From NCBI GenBank assembly GCA_028456385.1, contig JALNQF010000816.1, positions 1 through 13,533 on the forward strand: a stretch of DNA of 13,533 bases. Direction: 5' to 3'. The stretch comes from Ophiosphaerella korrae (Eukaryota; Ascomycota; Dothideomycetes; Pleosporales; Phaeosphaeriaceae). The notes below the pieces were generated by a model. It saw only the letters and a program-made list of their open reading frames with translations, did no database searches and was not told the origin of the DNA. Shown here in pieces: positions 1 through 9,500 of the stretch. Made by a program: the position numbers and the translations under genes. Position 1 is the first letter of the stretch, and every line of letters begins with the position of its first letter.

Positions 1-3000
1 ACCTAGTACTTACTTAGATAGCTTTATCTACTATTTACTCTTTTTAGTTAATTATTAAAACTACCTTATTAAGTTATCTTACGTAAAGTCTACTTTATAT
101 AATAGTAGATCTCTATAAATATTTTACTTTTATAGGCTTCTCTATAACCTAGAACTACGCTAGTAGCTTTCTTACTTATACTAGAGTTACTATAAGATAG
201 CTAATTGTAGCTAACTCTTAATTAAGCCTAGCTAGCTAAAAAGAACTATACTACTAGGAATTAGATCCTACCTTAGCTATAGCGCGCTAGGTAGCCTCTT
301 AAGTTTACTATATTATAGTTCTAGTTAAGGTTTCTAGTACTCTCTTTTTACTAGTACTAGCGCTAATATTCTAGAAAGAAATACATACTAAAGAAAAGTA
401 GTTTAACTACTTTATAGGTTATAAAGCTTTAGCTTATACTTACTACGTATACCTAAGTAAAGGCGTACTTATACTAGGTATTAAACCTAGGTAGTAGTAC
501 TAAGGAAGGAAAAGACCTCTAAACCTACGTAAATTACTAGTACTTAATTTACAAGAACTAAGTAATAAAGTGCCCTAGACCTTACTAAAACCTTTACTAG
601 CTAGCGCTAAAGATCTAAATCTCTACAAACTAATAGCTAAATATACTAATATAGTATATAACTACTATAACTTAGCTTATTATACTATAACTTAGTTATA
701 TAAAAAATCTTCTATCTCTTTAAAAGCTAGCCTCTTAAACTAAAATAATACTAGCTTATAACCTCTTTATTACTTAAACTAAGTATACTTATAAGATAAA
801 GATATACTATAAATAGTAGACTATAGATCTAGTAAAGAACTAAGAAAATACTCTAAAGCTACTATACTATAAAAAATCTATAAAATACGCGCTAGAACTA
901 AGTCTCTAGAAAAATAGACTTAGGGACTTACTATACTAACTACTCTAATAAAAAAAGTACTAAGTAACTTCTAATAATATCTTAAGACTTCTTTATAGAA
1001 AGATAAAAGAAAATAAGTAATAGACTCTAAATTCTTTATTTAGCTAAGACTACTTAGTAAACTTAATTTCTAACCTAATATAATTCCCTAATAAGTACTA
1101 GGCGCTTTCCTAGCTAATAGCTCTATAATAGACTTAGCTACTCTTAACTAACTTATTATAGAAGAATTTAACCTAGATATAGACCCTACTCCCTTTAACT
1201 AAGGTAGCCTCCTAAGGTATAGACTAGTTACTAAGGTCTCTTTTAATAACTAGACTATATTAAATAACTTAATTAATAACGCCTAACTAAACGTTAGCTA
1301 AGTAGTATTACTCTAGCCTACACCTAAGCTTAAGAACCTAAAAGAGCTAAGAGATAACTTACTATTAAATACTATAATTAATAAAGACCTACTACTAAGA
1401 ATAGTCTTTATATCTTAAAATAAACTTAAGAAATTACTTACTAAGTTTACTAAGCTCTAACCCTTATTTTATACCCTACTACTAACTTTAAACTAAGGAA
1501 TTAAAGATAATAAACCTAGTAATTACTTATCTCTTAGAGAATTTACTCTAGCTAGAATAGTATTATACCTAGTAGTTATAAACACCTAGATATAAGATAT
1601 AATTAATATAGTAAATAAATAAAACTAGAGGCTTATAGCTAGAGTAAGTAAATTAGATAAATAACTCTCTTAATAAGATAACTAATTAGCTTAACTCTAA
1701 GAATACCTAGTATAATTACTACTAGACTATAACTATATTATAGAGTAATATAATACTTTAAGCTAAAGAGCTACCTAGTATAAAGCTCTATAAGAAGAAG
1801 CTATAGTAAAATATAACTATTTACGTAAAGTAGTAATCTACTAAGAAGACCTAATAGCTAAATAAACTAAGCTAAAAACCTTTAACTTTAATATACTAGC
1901 GTAGAAAGATATAAAACTACTTTATACTAAGATCTTACTATAAAGCTAGTAACTTAGCTTCTTTAAAAGAGAGTTTAAACCCTAAGTACTAGTAGTAAGC
2001 TACTATATCTTTAATAGAGAAGAGTTTACTCTAACTCTCTTCTTAACTAGTATCTAAGAGCTAGCCTTTAATTTTTACTAGTATAAAGAATAAGAAAACT
2101 ACTTTATAAAACTCTTATAATTTTTAGGTATAAGACGCTATATAAATATTATATCCTTTATCTAGTCTATATATAATTACTTTATTACTAATAGAAAAAA
2201 ATATATTAGCTTATAAACTTAAGCTAACGTTATTATACGCTACTATATAGGATTAGCTTACTTATACCTTACTATCCTAAATAGTATTACTTACTTATAC
2301 TAAGAAGAATTTATATATTTCTTTGCACTTTTTTACTAATTTAGTAATATAGATATAGTAGGATTAAGAGAAGTACGTTATAAAACCCTAGAAATAGCTA
2401 AATTTAGACTAGATTAACTAATTTACAAAACTACCTAGTTAGTATAAGCTAAATTCCTTTCTAAATTTAATAATATTAGCCTTAAACTATAATAGAACTT
2501 ATAGCTATATAATATCTACCTTTAAAAAAAGCTGCAACCCTAGCTTAAAGAGGCTACTAGTACTGCCCCTAGTATCTATAATAGCTCTACTAATTTTTAA
2601 AAGATAATCTTAATATTAGAAAATAAAGTAAATAATTACAACCTAGATATAAGCCCTAAGTAAACCTAGCTTTATACCCTAGCGCCTATAAGAGCTAAAC
2701 TAAAAGTGTAGATATAAAACTTTAAAGAAGAACTAGCTATAACTTTATAAGAACTAAAATACTATTAACTATAACTAAAAGGTATATTTAGAGGAATATA
2801 CCTAACTAGTAAAAAGGCTACTATAATTAAACCTAAGAACTCTAAAATAATTTTATACTAAAGCTATAGAAAAATAGGTATTAAGAAGCTAGACTATACT
2901 ACTTGTAAATAAATAAAAGCTACTAGATCTAAGATACTTACTAATACTATAAACTACTATATAGCTACCTATATAGTAATAGACTCTAAAATAGATATAG

Positions 3001-3180
3001 AAATAGAAGACTAATTCTTTAAATATAACTCTTAACTAGATATAGAGCTAGAACTAGAGCCTAACTTAGACTAGGATTTAGAAAACAATATTCTCTAGGC
3101 CTAAAGCCTTAACCTAAAGATTATACAAACTAGAAGAGCGTTATTAACTACTAAAGTATAACTCCTAGTATAGCTATATT
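1..3180 (+). pseudogene. Element D: gag-like reading frame of a RIP-mutated Ty3/gypsy retrotransposon
   Basis: In the plus frame whose codons start at positions divisible by three, one continuous frame can be followed from at least base 240, probably from base 3, to about 3180. It carries many in-frame stops, all TAA or TAG and never TGA, as expected if Gln and Trp codons were hit by RIP. I found no indel in about 2.9 kb. The part before the zinc knuckle (2856-2897) is Leu/Lys/Asn-rich, and the part after it is acidic, with several Asp/Glu runs near 2990-3090. In this family Gag forms the capsid of the virus-like particle. Calling it gag rests on the knuckle and on the pol frame that follows. 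At roughly 1,000 codons it is long for a fungal Ty3/gypsy gag, so the upstream part could be an extra ORF or a fusion. The true start is not visible. Both ends are approximate. Confidence 0.6.
2856..2897 (+). other. Element D: degraded CCHC zinc knuckle
   Basis: In the gag frame of element D the residues at the four ligand positions of a C-x2-C-x4-H-x4-C knuckle are Tyr, Tyr, Ile and Tyr (reading Y-stop-S-Y-R-K-I-G-I-K-K-L-D-Y). Spacing is exact, and Cys to Tyr is the RIP outcome for TGT/TGC. Ile at the His position is not a RIP product, so one ligand was lost in another way or the alignment is imperfect there. Retroelement knuckles bind the genomic RNA; this one cannot bind zinc. Confidence 0.6.
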
Positions 3181-4494
3181 TTATATACTTACTTATAGAA
3201 TATAGATAGTCTAGTATAAGAAACTACTAACTAATCTAATAGAAGCTAAGCTAAACTAATTCTTATTTACTAGCTTCTTAAGTAAAGACCCTATAGTACT
3301 CTATATAGCTAGAACCCTAGCTAATAATAAAGCTAACGTAAACTTTATTTAATAAAAATTTACTTAGAAGACTATAAAATTATAAACTATCTAGCTACTT
3401 TAACTTATTATCTATAAAAGATATAATAGTTCTCTATCTAAGTCTATTATATATTAGGTTAAGTTCTACTTATAAGTAAGCGTATATATTAAATAGACTT
3501 CTACCTATATTATTAAAAATATAAGCTAATTTAACTTTATTTTAGAATTTTTATAGTATAAGGCCTATACTATTAAACTTAACTACTACTATAGAACGTT
3601 ATTATTCCCTAATACTTACTACTAATAGTACTACTAGATAACTAATAAAATCTCCTTAGTAGTATACTATAGTATACCTAGATATTACTTTACTATAGCT
3701 TTAAAGAAGCTAGTGCTTAAACTATTATCTACTCCTATAGAGCTTCTAAGTAGGCACCTTAATAAGTATAAATAGAACTTGTTAATAGATATTTAAACTA
3801 TTAGTTATTATATAATTAAGGCCTTTACTAGAAGAAGTAGATATATACTTATAGTACTTACTTTAGATAGAATACTACTTCTTATAGTAGAGCTTAAGGA
3901 TATCTTGTCTATAGAACTACTCTAACTATATTAAGACCTAATACTTTATTTTAATAAGAAAGCTACTAAGGAACTTTTTCTTTATAGGCTATACAACTTA
4001 GAAATTACTTTTAAACCTAGCGTAAAAATCCTAGATACTAAACCTTACCTTTTTACTAGAAAACAAAATAAAGTAATCTAGAAATATATCTAAGAAATAG
4101 AAGGTAAGGGCTTTATTAGTAATTATAGCTCTCTAGCTAGGAATAACTTACTAATTATAGCTAAACTAGATAGTAGCTTATAAGTCTACGTAGACTACTA
4201 TAAGCTAAACAAATCTACTATTAAAGACTAGTACCCTATTCTATTTTTTAGGGAAATACTAGCCTACTTAAATAAAGTAAAGATTTTCTCTAAATTTAAC
4301 GTAATACACGCCTTTTACTACTTATATATTACTTTAAATTTAGAATAGCTAACTATATTTATTACTTACTTTAGTATATATACTTATAAGGTAGTACCTT
4401 TTAGCTTTACTAACGTACTAGCTACCTTTTAGCGCGCTATTAACTTAGCCCTACTAGAATATTTAGACAACTTCTATACTATATATATAGATAA
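3180..4494 (+). pseudogene. Element D: truncated pol (protease-like region and reverse transcriptase)
   Basis: Pol lies in a different plus frame from gag (codon starts leave remainder 2 on division by three), so either a programmed frameshift or an old indel separates them near 3100-3200. A protease-like motif, L-A-N-N-K-A-N-V-N-F-I, is at 3317-3349; family members have D-S/T-G-A there, so the catalytic Asp is now Asn. RT follows: a PSS-like stretch near 4120, V-Y-V-D-Y-Y-K-L-N at 4184-4210, motif A F-S-K-F-N-V near 4288-4305 (catalytic Asp now Asn), the V-P-F-S-F-T-N motif near 4394-4415, and Y-I-D-N at 4482-4494 in place of Y-x-D-D. RT would copy the element RNA into DNA. The frame ends abruptly where an LTR begins at 4495. 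RNase H and integrase of this element are absent from the window. Stops are only TAA/TAG. Confidence 0.8.
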
Positions 4495-4924
4495 TGTTAT
4501 AGGCTTACTAGGGTTAACTTCCTAATAGCCTAGATAGGTATTAGTAGATTATAAGGTAATAACAAAAGCTTGTATTATAATCTATAATAAGCTATAAATA
4601 ATAGAAGATATTTTATAACTATCTTTATATTATTACTTGTAGTTAATAATTAAATTACTAATACTATCCTAATAATACGCATCGCTACTAACTATATACT
4701 TGTCTTAATCTATTAATCTATTACTACTAAAGATAATAGATTATAGATTACCCTAATTTATAATCTATTAATACTAAGAGTCTATAGATTATAGATTACC
4801 TTAGGTATCCTAATTATATATAGTTTCCTAATTAAGTTTATATTCCTTATATTTCTAAGAACTTAATCCTTTAGTTATAAGGCTAATTAGTTTTATCTAT
4901 AATTCTCTTGTTACTATCGTAACA
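4495..4924 (+). mobile_element. LTR of retrotransposon family E, plus orientation, no target duplication
   Basis: This 430-bp unit starts TGTTAT and ends CGTAACA, giving the TG...CA ends and the short terminal inverted repeat TGTTA/TAACA typical of LTRs. It aligns without gaps over its full length to the reverse complement of 8540-8969. By eye I count about 45 differences, nearly all transitions. The five bases before it are GATAA and the five after are CTATC, so there is no target duplication. Its left edge cuts the RT of element D at the second Asp of the active-site box. The sequence after it does not continue that RT. This fits one end of a rearranged insertion, or an LTR-LTR recombination junction, better than a simple solo LTR. 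Confidence 0.85.
4735..4769 (+). repeat. Imperfect inverted repeat inside the left LTR
   Basis: AATAGATTATAGATTA at 4735-4750 faces TAATTTATAATCTATT at 4754-4769 across three bases, with one mismatch. The mismatch is a C-to-T change relative to the perfect version in the right LTR (8695-8729). Related TAGATTA units flank it on both sides (near 4706-4722 and 4781-4799). It could form a hairpin in the LTR RNA or DNA; a role is not shown. Confidence 0.7.
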
Positions 4925-5600
4925 CTATCTCTTCTTTTAGGTAGGTCCTTATTTATCTATCCTAGAGCTAAAGTTATTAGCTTACTTTCTTTATTAATTT
5001 CTAGTTCCTTATTACTCTCTATAGTTACTTCTTCTATATAACGTTAATATCTTCTTACTAATTACGTGTTACGTAATAGTGTTAAAATATTTCCTTGTTT
5101 TTATTATACCTCCTCTAAGTTAAATCTTAAGTATTCTCTTTATATAGTTTCTATAAATAATAGTAGAGCTTATAAAGTATATATTTGTATAAACGTTTAT
5201 AGCTCTTATAACGTGTTTAGTATCTCTCTTATAGAGTATATATTTATTATACTTATTTTTGTATCTAGGCTTAATAATAATAGAGAGAGCTATTAACTAG
5301 GCTTAAGAGAAATTACTATCTTAAATTATAGAGGCTAAAGCTAAATATAAGTAGATCTAGGAGCTTACGTAGAGTAAGCTAGTAGAGAATTAAGCTTATT
5401 TCTTCTATCTTTATAAGATAAAAGCGCTAAATAATAAAAAATTAGCTAAGTAGTTAGTAGCTCTAAAAGCTAAGCTAGACTTAGACAAGGTATTTAGTGT
5501 TGCTATAGTAGGTCTTACGTTAGGCGCTCCTATTACCTCACTATCTAGTAATAGTAATATTAGTTTTCTTAGTTCTCTTAGTTTACTACTAGGCGTTCTA
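4925..5600. other. Unassigned AT-rich stretch between the left LTR and the chromodomain of element A
   Basis: No recognisable gene or RNA. On the minus strand it lies just downstream of the chromodomain of element A, so it should hold the pol C-terminal tail and possibly the 3' non-coding part or 3' LTR of A. I found no stretch matching the sequence upstream of A's gag (11190-11700), so a 3' LTR of A is not demonstrated. The minus frame beginning G-A-P-N-V-R-P near 5515-5535 could be part of the pol tail. A 76-codon plus-strand ORF at 5066-5296 starts with ATG but resembles no family I know; it lies in Leu/Ile/Tyr/Ser-rich sequence and is most likely chance. Confidence 0.5.
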
Positions 5601-5614
5601 GAGGGTTTTAACTT

Positions 5615-5785
5615 TAGAAGTCCTCTAGTTTCTTAGAGTAGTTAAGGTTATCCTCTAGTTCCTATATTTCTTCCTATAGTTGTCCTTTTTCGTCTATACC
5701 TATCTATTTTACTAGATAGTAGTTCCTACTATTATAGAACTAGTATACTAGGATTTCTTTAACTTCTTATTCTTCTTATTCTCTA
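5615..5785 (-). pseudogene. Element A: chromodomain at the pol C-terminus
   Basis: Read on the minus strand, the frame gives E-V-K-E-I-L-V-Y, then R-N-Y-Y-L-V-K and an E-rich helix ending L-E-D-F. This matches the chromodomain pattern: E-V-E-x-I-L, a Y-L-V-K-W core strand, then a C-terminal helix. The aromatic Trp expected after Y-L-V-K is replaced by a stop, as expected for TGG hit by RIP. Such domains in chromovirus integrases are thought to direct integration to chromatin carrying particular histone marks. About 57 codons, a normal length. Upstream and in phase lies the integrase C-terminal region (about 5790-6060), with Y-Y-N-K-K-Y-K as its start. Confidence 0.75.
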
Positions 5786-6329
5786 TACGTATCTACTTTA
5801 TATACTAGTAGTTCTACGTTTTATAGTACTATCTTAAGTAGTACTATATAGAAAGTTAAGTATATCCTTATTTTATTTAGTAGCTTTAATTTAAATATAA
5901 CTAGCGTAACTTCTTTCTTAATTTTATATAGTCTTATCTTAACGTAGTCTAGTTTTAAACTTAGTCTCTTACTCTTAATGTTTTTTTATACTAACTATAC
6001 CTTTTCTCCTTTTTTAAATTAGGGTCTCTCTTTATATTTCTTATTATAATACTTTATTATTTTATTATATAGGAATTCTATATCCTATCTTAATTAATTA
6101 TATATATTTTTAAGTCTATTAGTAAAGTTTTCTCCTTTTAGAGACTAAGATATCTTTAGTCTTAGTATTCTATATATACTAGGGTTAAATCTATAGTTTA
6201 TAAAGAAAGGTAATACTTTTATTATTATATTCTTTACGCTGTTGTATACTAACTATACTATAGGTAGTAACTATACCTAATTGTTCTAGTTATAATTAAG
6301 GTAGTATCTTAGGTATTATTCTACTATCT

Positions 6330-6890
6330 AGTTTATTCTTTCTAATTACCTATCTATTTGTAAATAGTATATAGTAGACATTACGTATTTAATTCTTAAT
6401 TGTACTATTATTATTCCCTATAGTTTTAATATAAATCTTACATCTCTATCTATAATAATCTTGTCTAGTAGTCTATATTAACTAATTATAGTTCCTAGAA
6501 CCTAGTATATAGTAGTTTCTATTCTACTTTTTTCTCTATATAGTTTAAAGTATAAGTACTTTATAAGCTTATCTACTATTATTAAAATTCTATTATACTT
6601 AACTCCTAATATTAAGTCTTTTAACTTAGGTAGCTTTATAATAAAGTCTATTGTAATAACTCTCTATAGTTATTCTAGTACTTCTACTAGTTATAGCTTC
6701 TTATATAGTATATATCTACTATACTTATTCTTCTAGTATTTTATATAATCTTGTAGTACTTCTATTACTAGTTGTCTTGCTTTTAGAATATAATAATCTT
6801 GTAGTAGTCTATCTAATATTTTTTTAATACCTTAGTAACTATATACTAGTAATTTATAAAATTATTATACGAATTCTTTTTAGTTCTTCT
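6330..6890 (-). pseudogene. Element A: integrase zinc-binding and DDE catalytic domains
   Basis: The H2C2 zinc-binding region lies at about 6890-6695: a G-I-K-K-I-L-D-R-L-L helix, Y-Y-I-L-K-A-R, then D-Y-I-K-Y-Q-K-N-K, in which both Cys positions are now Tyr. The catalytic core follows. T-I-D-F-I-I-K-L-P (near 6630-6657) carries the first Asp, I-I-D-R-D-V-R-F (6433-6456) the second, and D-R-stop-L-E-R-I-N (near 6331-6360) the Glu. The D-D-E triad is therefore still encoded although the domain is riddled with stops. Integrase would insert the element cDNA into chromosomes. The Asp codons survive because the bases before them are not T. Confidence 0.8.
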
Positions 6891-7112
6891 TTAGAATGTA
6901 TATTCTTCTATAGGCTTATACTAATCCTTCTTAGATTTCTAGTTTCTTTATTTCTTTAGATACTTCTTGCGTTATTTTCTAAATCTATTTATTTAGCTTA
7001 CTATCTATTCTTTTAAGTATTACGGCTATTTTAGGTGTATTTAAGACTAAATATCCTTCCTTATTCTTAACTAGAACTATACTAGTAGCGCTTACTTCTT
7101 TTTATAAGTCTA

Positions 7113-7495
7113 GTCTTCTACTAAGAGTATCTATAAATTAGTTATCTTTTCTTTTTGTATATATAATTTCTATATTAAATATTAATAAGAATTCCTACTA
7201 TCTTGTATATTATTATATTAGTTCTTTATTTAGTATAAATCCTATAAGATTCTTATAGTCTATATAGACCTTTATTTAGTATTTTACTCTTTATAGGTAT
7301 ACTCTCTATTATTTAAATACTTTATAGATTACTAGTATTTCTTTATTATAGATCTAGTAGTTAAGTTCTACTATTTTTATCTTCTTAGAGAAGTATTTAA
7401 CTAAGTATTCTTTCTTAGTTTTTAGGTCTTCTTGTATTAGTGCTATTCTATAGACTAAGTTAGATGCGTCTGTTTTTACTATTACTAGTAGGTCT
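7113..7495 (-). pseudogene. Element A: RNase H domain
   Basis: On the minus strand the frame gives V-K-T-D-A-S-N-L-V-Y near 7461-7490, then Y-N-K-E-I-L-V-I, V-Y-I-D-Y-K-N-L and finally I-D-T-L-S-R-R near 7112-7140. These match the Ty3/gypsy RNase H blocks, whose acidic residues (Asp, Glu, Asp, Asp) bind metal and cut the RNA strand of the RNA-DNA hybrid. All four acidic positions remain Asp or Glu. The TDAS block still holds CA and TG dinucleotides (ACAGACGCATC), so RIP was not complete here. It lies between RT and the integrase zinc finger with no extra sequence. Confidence 0.78.
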
Positions 7496-7639
7496 AGGTT
7501 GTATATTCTAATAACTAGGTTTTCTATAAACTTCTTTTTAATTTTATTAAATACTTTATTGTATTCTCTTATCTGTTTAAATAGTATGTCCTTTTTTATA
7601 AGCCTTATTATTAGTTCTATATCTTTAGACTATTTTACT

Positions 7640-8290
7640 ATTAACTTTCTATAAAAGTTAGCTAGGCTATAAAATTATTGTACTTTCTTTAAGTTCTTAG
7701 GTATTAGCTATTCGTTAATTAATCTAATGTTTTCTAGATTAATCTTGATTTTTCCTAGTTTAATAATAAATCTAAGGAAGTCTATTTCTTTTATATAGAA
7801 TTTATATTTTCTTATTTTAAAGAATAGTTTACTTTTTACTAGTTTTTCTAGTACTTTATATACGTACTATATATATTCTTCTTCTATTTCTAAGAATATA
7901 AGGATATTATCTAGGTATATAAATATAAATATATCTAAGTATTCTCTTAGTACTATATTTATTCTTTCTTAGAAGGCTACTAGTGCGTTTATTAAGCTAA
8001 AGGGTATAACTAGGTATTTATATAGTCTATATTATATTCTAAATACTATTTTCTATTTATTACTTTTCTTAATTCTAATTTAGTAGTAGGCGTTCTAGAT
8101 ATCTAGTTTTATAAAGATTCTTACTTTCTATAGTCTATCTTATATTACGTCTATTTATAGTAAAGGGTATTAGTTCTTATTTATAATTACGTTAGTTTTT
8201 CTAAAGTCTACGTAAGGTCTTTTATTACTTATTCTCTTTTTATCTATAAATATAAGTCTATATACTACTAAGGACTTAGATTCTTATATT
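7640..8290 (-). pseudogene. Element A: reverse transcriptase
   Basis: Minus-strand frame with the successive RT blocks: R-P-Y-V-D-F-R-K-T-N (about 8195-8225), I-F-I-K-L-D-I (8101-8121, motif A, catalytic Asp intact), L-V-I-P-F-S-L-I-N-A (near 8000), Y-L-D-N-I-L (7900-7917, the Y-x-D-D box with the second Asp changed to Asn), then the thumb region with F-L-R-F-I-I-K and F-Y-S-L-A-N-F-Y-R-K-L near 7640-7690. RT copies element RNA to DNA inside the virus-like particle. Only TAA/TAG stops occur. The solo LTR at 8540-8969 lies about 250 bases upstream, in the protease-RT linker. Domain identity is secure; the end points are approximate. Confidence 0.85.
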
Positions 8291-8534
8291 TATTCTTTCT
8301 TTAGTGCGTTTTTAATAAACGTTTATTTAATCTTAGATTCTTCTTCTATTTTTCTATAAACTAGGCTCTATCCTATATCTTTGTCTTCTTTTAGATCTAT
8401 TACTAAGTCCTATAGTTAATGTTTTAGAAGGTAATCTTTAGGTTCTATAAGCTATTTTTCCTATTTCTTATATTCTTCTAAGAATTCTCCTTTATAAGTA
8501 TTTATATTAGCCTTTAATATGTCTATTCTATAGT

Positions 8535-8539
8535 AGTTA
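8535..8539. repeat. Target site duplication AGTTA, left copy
   Basis: AGTTA directly abuts the TG end of the solo LTR at 8540; the identical partner is at 8970-8974. Five bases is the usual duplication length for Ty3/gypsy integrases. Confidence 0.9.
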
Positions 8540-8969
8540 TGTTATAATAGTAATAAGGGAAATATAGATAGAACTAATTAGCCCTACGACTAAAGGATTA
8601 AGTTCTTATAAATATAAAGAATACGAGCTTAATTAGGAAACTATATATAATTAGGACACCTAAAGTAATCTATAATCTATAGACTCTTAGCGTTAATAGA
8701 TTATAGATTAAGGTAATCTATAATCTATTGTTCTTAGCAGTAATAGATTAATAGATTAGGATAAGTATATAGTTAGTAGCGATACGCATTATTAAGATAG
8801 TATTAGTAATTTAATTATTAACTACGAGCGATAATACAAAGATAGTTGCGAAACATCTTCTATTATTTATAGCTTATTATAGATTACAATACAAGCTTTT
8901 ATTATTACTTTATAATCTACTAACACCTATCTAGGCTATTAGGAAGTCGACCTTAGTAAGCCCGTAACA
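8540..8969 (-). mobile_element. Solo LTR of family E nested in element A, with AGTTA target duplication
   Basis: A 430-bp unit that, on the minus strand, starts TGTTACGGGC and ends TATAACA. It is flanked by AGTTA at 8535-8539 and again at 8970-8974, a perfect 5-bp target duplication typical of Ty3/gypsy integration. No internal region remains, so it is a solo LTR left by recombination between the two LTRs of a complete insertion. It sits inside the pol frame of element A. It matches the left LTR (4495-4924) over its whole length in the opposite orientation. It keeps several CG dinucleotides (for example TCGAC, TTTCGC, CTCG) where the left copy has TA or its equivalents, so it is the less mutated of the two. 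Confidence 0.93.
8695..8729 (+). repeat. Perfect 16-bp inverted repeat inside the solo LTR
   Basis: AATAGATTATAGATTA at 8695-8710 and TAATCTATAATCTATT at 8714-8729 are exact reverse complements separated by AGG. Further TAATCTAT/ATAGATTA units lie on both sides (8666-8681 and 8741-8758). The same structure is in the left LTR, so it belongs to the LTR family. It could fold into a hairpin; its role (terminator, binding site or none) is unknown. Confidence 0.85.
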
Positions 8970-8974
8970 AGTTA
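8970..8974. repeat. Target site duplication AGTTA, right copy
   Basis: AGTTA directly follows the CA end of the solo LTR at 8969 and matches 8535-8539 exactly. Confidence 0.9.
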
Positions 8975-8999
8975 ATTTTTCTTATTCTTTAATTAATAT

Positions 9000-9500
9000 A
9001 TAGGTTAGTTATTTATAACTATAGTATTCTTAGTATTATATCTTATTTATTATTAATTATTATTATATCTATAACTATATTCTTAATTATTATCTCTTTT
9101 AGTTCTAGCGTAGAGAGAACTGTTTTAAATCTAATAAGTTCTTAGAATAGTTTTTCTTTAATTATACTTAGTTATTAAGGGTATTTCTTTATTATATACT
9201 ATATTCTTTATATTTCTATAAACTTCCTTAATATAAAGTTTCTTGTAGCTCTACTATTAATTATTAATTATACTTTCTTTCTTTAATAAGTACTTATCTT
9301 TATAATATATAGGCCTCTTATACTTTCTAGCCTTTCTTACTTTAGTATTTTTATAAATTATCTATCTTCCTAAAGCTATAGCCCTATTTTAAGTTTATAT
9401 TCTTTATATTTTAGATATTTATTATACTTGTATTTGTACTATAGTCTTCCTTAGACGTATTTCTTAGGTAGTTTTAGTCTAGGCCTTATTACTACGTAAC
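9000..9500 (-). pseudogene. Element A: aspartic protease region
   Basis: The minus-strand frame gives I-I-N-S-R-A-T-R-N-F-I at 9232-9264. In Ty3/gypsy proteases the motif is D-S/T-G-A followed by a short hydrophobic stretch, so the catalytic Asp has become Asn and the Gly has become Arg. Both are G-to-A changes after a T on the coding strand, the exact RIP context. The protease would cut Gag-Pol into mature proteins. Downstream, the frame runs on toward the solo LTR (T-V-L-S-T-L-E-L-K-E near 9090-9120). The domain limits are approximate; only the active-site motif is clear. Confidence 0.65.

Noticed and set aside
2900..4500. Intact, active pol gene
   Set aside because: Many in-frame stops, loss of catalytic Asp residues and truncation at 4494 make activity impossible.
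5066..5296. Open 76-codon plus-strand ORF with an ATG start
   Set aside because: It has Leu/Ile/Tyr/Ser-rich low-complexity composition, no recognised motif and no coding neighbour, and it sits at the 3' side of element A. In a window this large one such ORF is expected by chance.
4495..8969. DNA transposon with 430-bp terminal inverted repeats bounding 4495-8969
   Set aside because: The right copy has its own perfect AGTTA duplication on both sides, so it is an independent LTR insertion. The sequence between is part of element A, which continues past the right copy.
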